Assembly: GCF_000688475.1 (NCBI RefSeq)
Contig: NZ_JIAN01000005.1
Location: 1,612,001 to 1,676,000 of the forward strand
Length of the DNA: 64,000 nt
DNA from: Cellulomonas sp. URHE0023
GTDB lineage: Bacteria > Actinomycetota > Actinomycetes > Actinomycetales > Cellulomonadaceae
Direction: 5' to 3'
Below are positions 62,675-64,000 of this stretch, piece by piece. The notes under the pieces are model-generated. The model was given only the letters and a program-made list of their open reading frames with translations. It was not told the DNA's origin and did not search any database. Position numbers and translations under genes: made by a program. How positions within the stretch are numbered: the first letter of the stretch is position 1; every line of letters starts with the position of its first letter.

Positions 62675-64000
62675 ATGCCCATCTTCGAGCTCGACGAGGG
62701 CAGACCGCGCCTTGTCCAGCCGATGCAGCCCCTGGCCGGGTCGTTCGCTCAGGAGACTGCCGCACTCCTCACGGACCACCTCGCTGCGATCGCCGGTGAG
62801 CCCCTGTTCGCCGTCCGCTCCCGGACCTCGTCACCCGACCACGCGGACCTCCCGGCGCTCCTCGCGCTCGATGCGACGGGCCGTGCGGTCGTGCTGGACG
62901 TGGTCCAGGTCGTCGACGACGACGCGATCGTCTCGTCCCTGCGGCACGCGGGTGCGGCGGCGCGGATGACGACGACGGACCTGGCCCGCGCCTACCACCC
63001 GGACCCGTCGCGCTTCGCCGTCGACTTCGCGGCGTTCCGTGAGCAGGCCGCCTACGGTGCGCAGTCGACGCGCCGCGAGGGCGTCCGACTGATCGTGCTG
63101 TGCTCCGAGGTTGCGGCCGAGGCGGGCGACACCTTGTCGTTCCTGCGCGGTCCGGGTCGGCACGTCGACGTGCTCCAGGTCGGCGTCGTCCGCGGTGAGG
63201 ACGAGCGCCGCCTGCTGGACGTGTCGCCGCTGGCCACGCACGAGGGCGGCCGGCGGTCCGTAGAACCGACCGCGTTGAGGCTCGTGCGCGCGAGCGAGGG
63301 CTTTGCCGGACCGGCAGCCTCCGCGCCACGCAAGCCGTCATCCGGCGAGCTCCGCTCGGTGGCTCCGCCTCCTCCCGCGCCGTCGAACCTGACCGAGCCG
63401 ACGCCGATCGTCCGCCGCGCGGTGCCGGTGGAGGCACCGGCAGACGACCCGACGCTCACGCAGCGGACGGGACGCGACGAAGCGCCCCGCGCGAAGGACC
63501 CGGTCCCGTCGCCCCAGCCGGTCTGGAAGTACGAGCCCGAGCGCATCGCGCCCCAGGCTCCCCGCACCCAGGAGACCGCCCGGTCGACGCACGAGGCGCC
63601 GACCACCTTGACGCCGGTCGTCGGCCTGCGCGCGGCTCAGCAGCAGCGACCCCCTCGTGACCGGGCGACCGCGGACCACGTGCCCGCCGAGAGCGCATCG
63701 TGGGACCTGTCCAACGACGTCCCGGGCCCGCGCCCGTTCCTGACGGAGCACAGCAGCAACCACGCCGACGCGCCCGCCAACGACCAGGTCACCCGCTCCG
63801 CACAGCCCACCGAGACGTCCGACGTCGCCGAGGCGTCCGACCTCGAGCAGGAGGTCGAGCAGGGACTTCCCGAGCTCGACCGCTCGGCGCCCGGGACGCA
63901 GCCGCTGCGCCCCACGCGCCCGGTCACCCGCCCGTCCACGCTGCCCGTCGAGCACTACGGCGGTCCGGAACGGTTCTCCGCGGCAGGCCTCCCGCTGGCG
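62675..64000 (+). CDS. Long hypothetical protein, possible modified-DNA restriction type; cut by window end
   Basis: 442 codons are open to the last base; no stop in the window. AGGAAGG (62660-62666) lies eight bases before the ATG. Residues 1-200 are globular: LFAVRSRTSS, then LPALLALDATGRAVVLDVVQVVDD, a PD-(D/E)XK-like stretch in which the expected ExK is not evident, then RLIVLCSEVAAEA. From about residue 205 it becomes Pro/Thr/Arg-rich and low in complexity. The N-terminus recalls actinobacterial proteins annotated as restriction-system modified-DNA readers with a C-terminal RAMA domain, which would lie outside the window. Confidence 0.6.
   Translation, partial: MPIFELDEGRPRLVQPMQPLAGSFAQETAALLTDHLAAIAGEPLFAVRSRTSSPDHADLPALLALDATGRAVVLDVVQVVDDDAIVSSLRHAGAAARMTTTDLARAYHPDPSRFAVDFAAFREQAAYGAQSTRREGVRLIVLCSEVAAEAGDTLSFLRGPGRHVDVLQVGVVRGEDERRLLDVSPLATHEGGRRSVEPTALRLVRASEGFAGPAASAPRKPSSGELRSVAPPPPAPSNLTEPTPIVRRAVPVEAPADDPTLTQRTGRDEAPRAKDPVPSPQPVWKYEPERIAPQAPRTQETARSTHEAPTTLTPVVGLRAAQQQRPPRDRATADHVPAESASWDLSNDVPGPRPFLTEHSSNHADAPANDQVTRSAQPTETSDVAEASDLEQEVEQGLPELDRSAPGTQPLRPTRPVTRPSTLPVEHYGGPERFSAAGLPLA

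Overview
The window is chromosomal DNA from a very GC-rich actinobacterium. Codon third positions are almost all G or C, many genes begin with GTG, and at least 15 genes look leaderless, with a TANNNT-like -10 box ending six or seven bases before the start codon. The gene set (beta-glucosidase beside an oligosaccharide transporter, Gram-positive lipoproteins, a topA with a basic tail, LAL and PadR regulators) would fit Cellulomonas or a close relative. That placement is an inference from content. No phage, integrase, transposase, CRISPR array or plasmid function was seen. No gene-free stretch exceeds 300 bases; the longest is 29949-30195.

Layout. 1-8640: the end of a GH3 beta-glucosidase, then a five-gene ABC importer of the dipeptide/cellobiose type, with a perfect 18-bp hairpin after the binding-protein gene and a terminator at the end. 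8786-10124: a STAS-like protein and a PAP2 phosphatase. 10261-18929: housekeeping genes (topA, lipoprotein, Gfo/Idh/MocA oxidoreductase, tmk, holB, secreted tripeptidyl-aminopeptidase-like hydrolase, DUF4126-like membrane protein), followed by tRNA-Thr(CGU) at 19006. 19273-22059: two small genes of unknown role, then a PadR regulator overlapping a large membrane protein. 22138-25785 (minus): PEP mutase-like gene, arginine deiminase and its antiporter. 25974-28979: small membrane protein, then an EmrB-type efflux pump divergent from its TetR regulator, with two matching 16-bp operators between them.

29010-33189: mostly hypothetical proteins (lipoprotein, DUF1905/YdeI, DUF5701 and others). 33409-35822: a secreted M15 peptidase, a lipoprotein and an OmpA-domain protein. 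35893-41598 (minus): an MFS pump overlapping a stand-alone LigD-type polymerase domain, then a LAL-type LuxR regulator with a 68-residue ORF overlapping its start. 41783-46523: VOC protein, RsbW-like kinase, orphan MinD-like ATPase, and an ECF sigma factor with its probable membrane anti-sigma factor. 46575-53591: stand-alone 5'-3' exonuclease, DoxX protein behind a hairpin-rich leader, RNase HI, and a 1,301-residue secreted subtilase. 53755-64000: PCMT-like methyltransferase, small HTH protein, a second M15 peptidase, a truncated LAL-like ATPase, OsmC protein, a fused FAD/Fe-S oxidase, an FkbM methyltransferase, a thiamine-binding protein, and the start of a long protein that may belong to a modified-DNA restriction family.

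How the genes work together. The GH3 enzyme and importer form a probable beta-glucoside uptake and hydrolysis unit. The arcA-arcD pair would exchange arginine for ornithine or citrulline, but arcB and arcC are not here. Regulator-target pairs are recognisable for TetR/MFS, PadR/membrane protein and ECF sigma/anti-sigma. The two M15 peptidases, the OmpA-domain protein and the subtilase point to cell-wall and surface work. I found no clearly new multi-gene system. The most interesting leads are the leaderless promoter pattern, the hairpin inside the transporter operon, the repeat array at 41729-41763, the three-stem doxX leader and the partial gene at the right edge.
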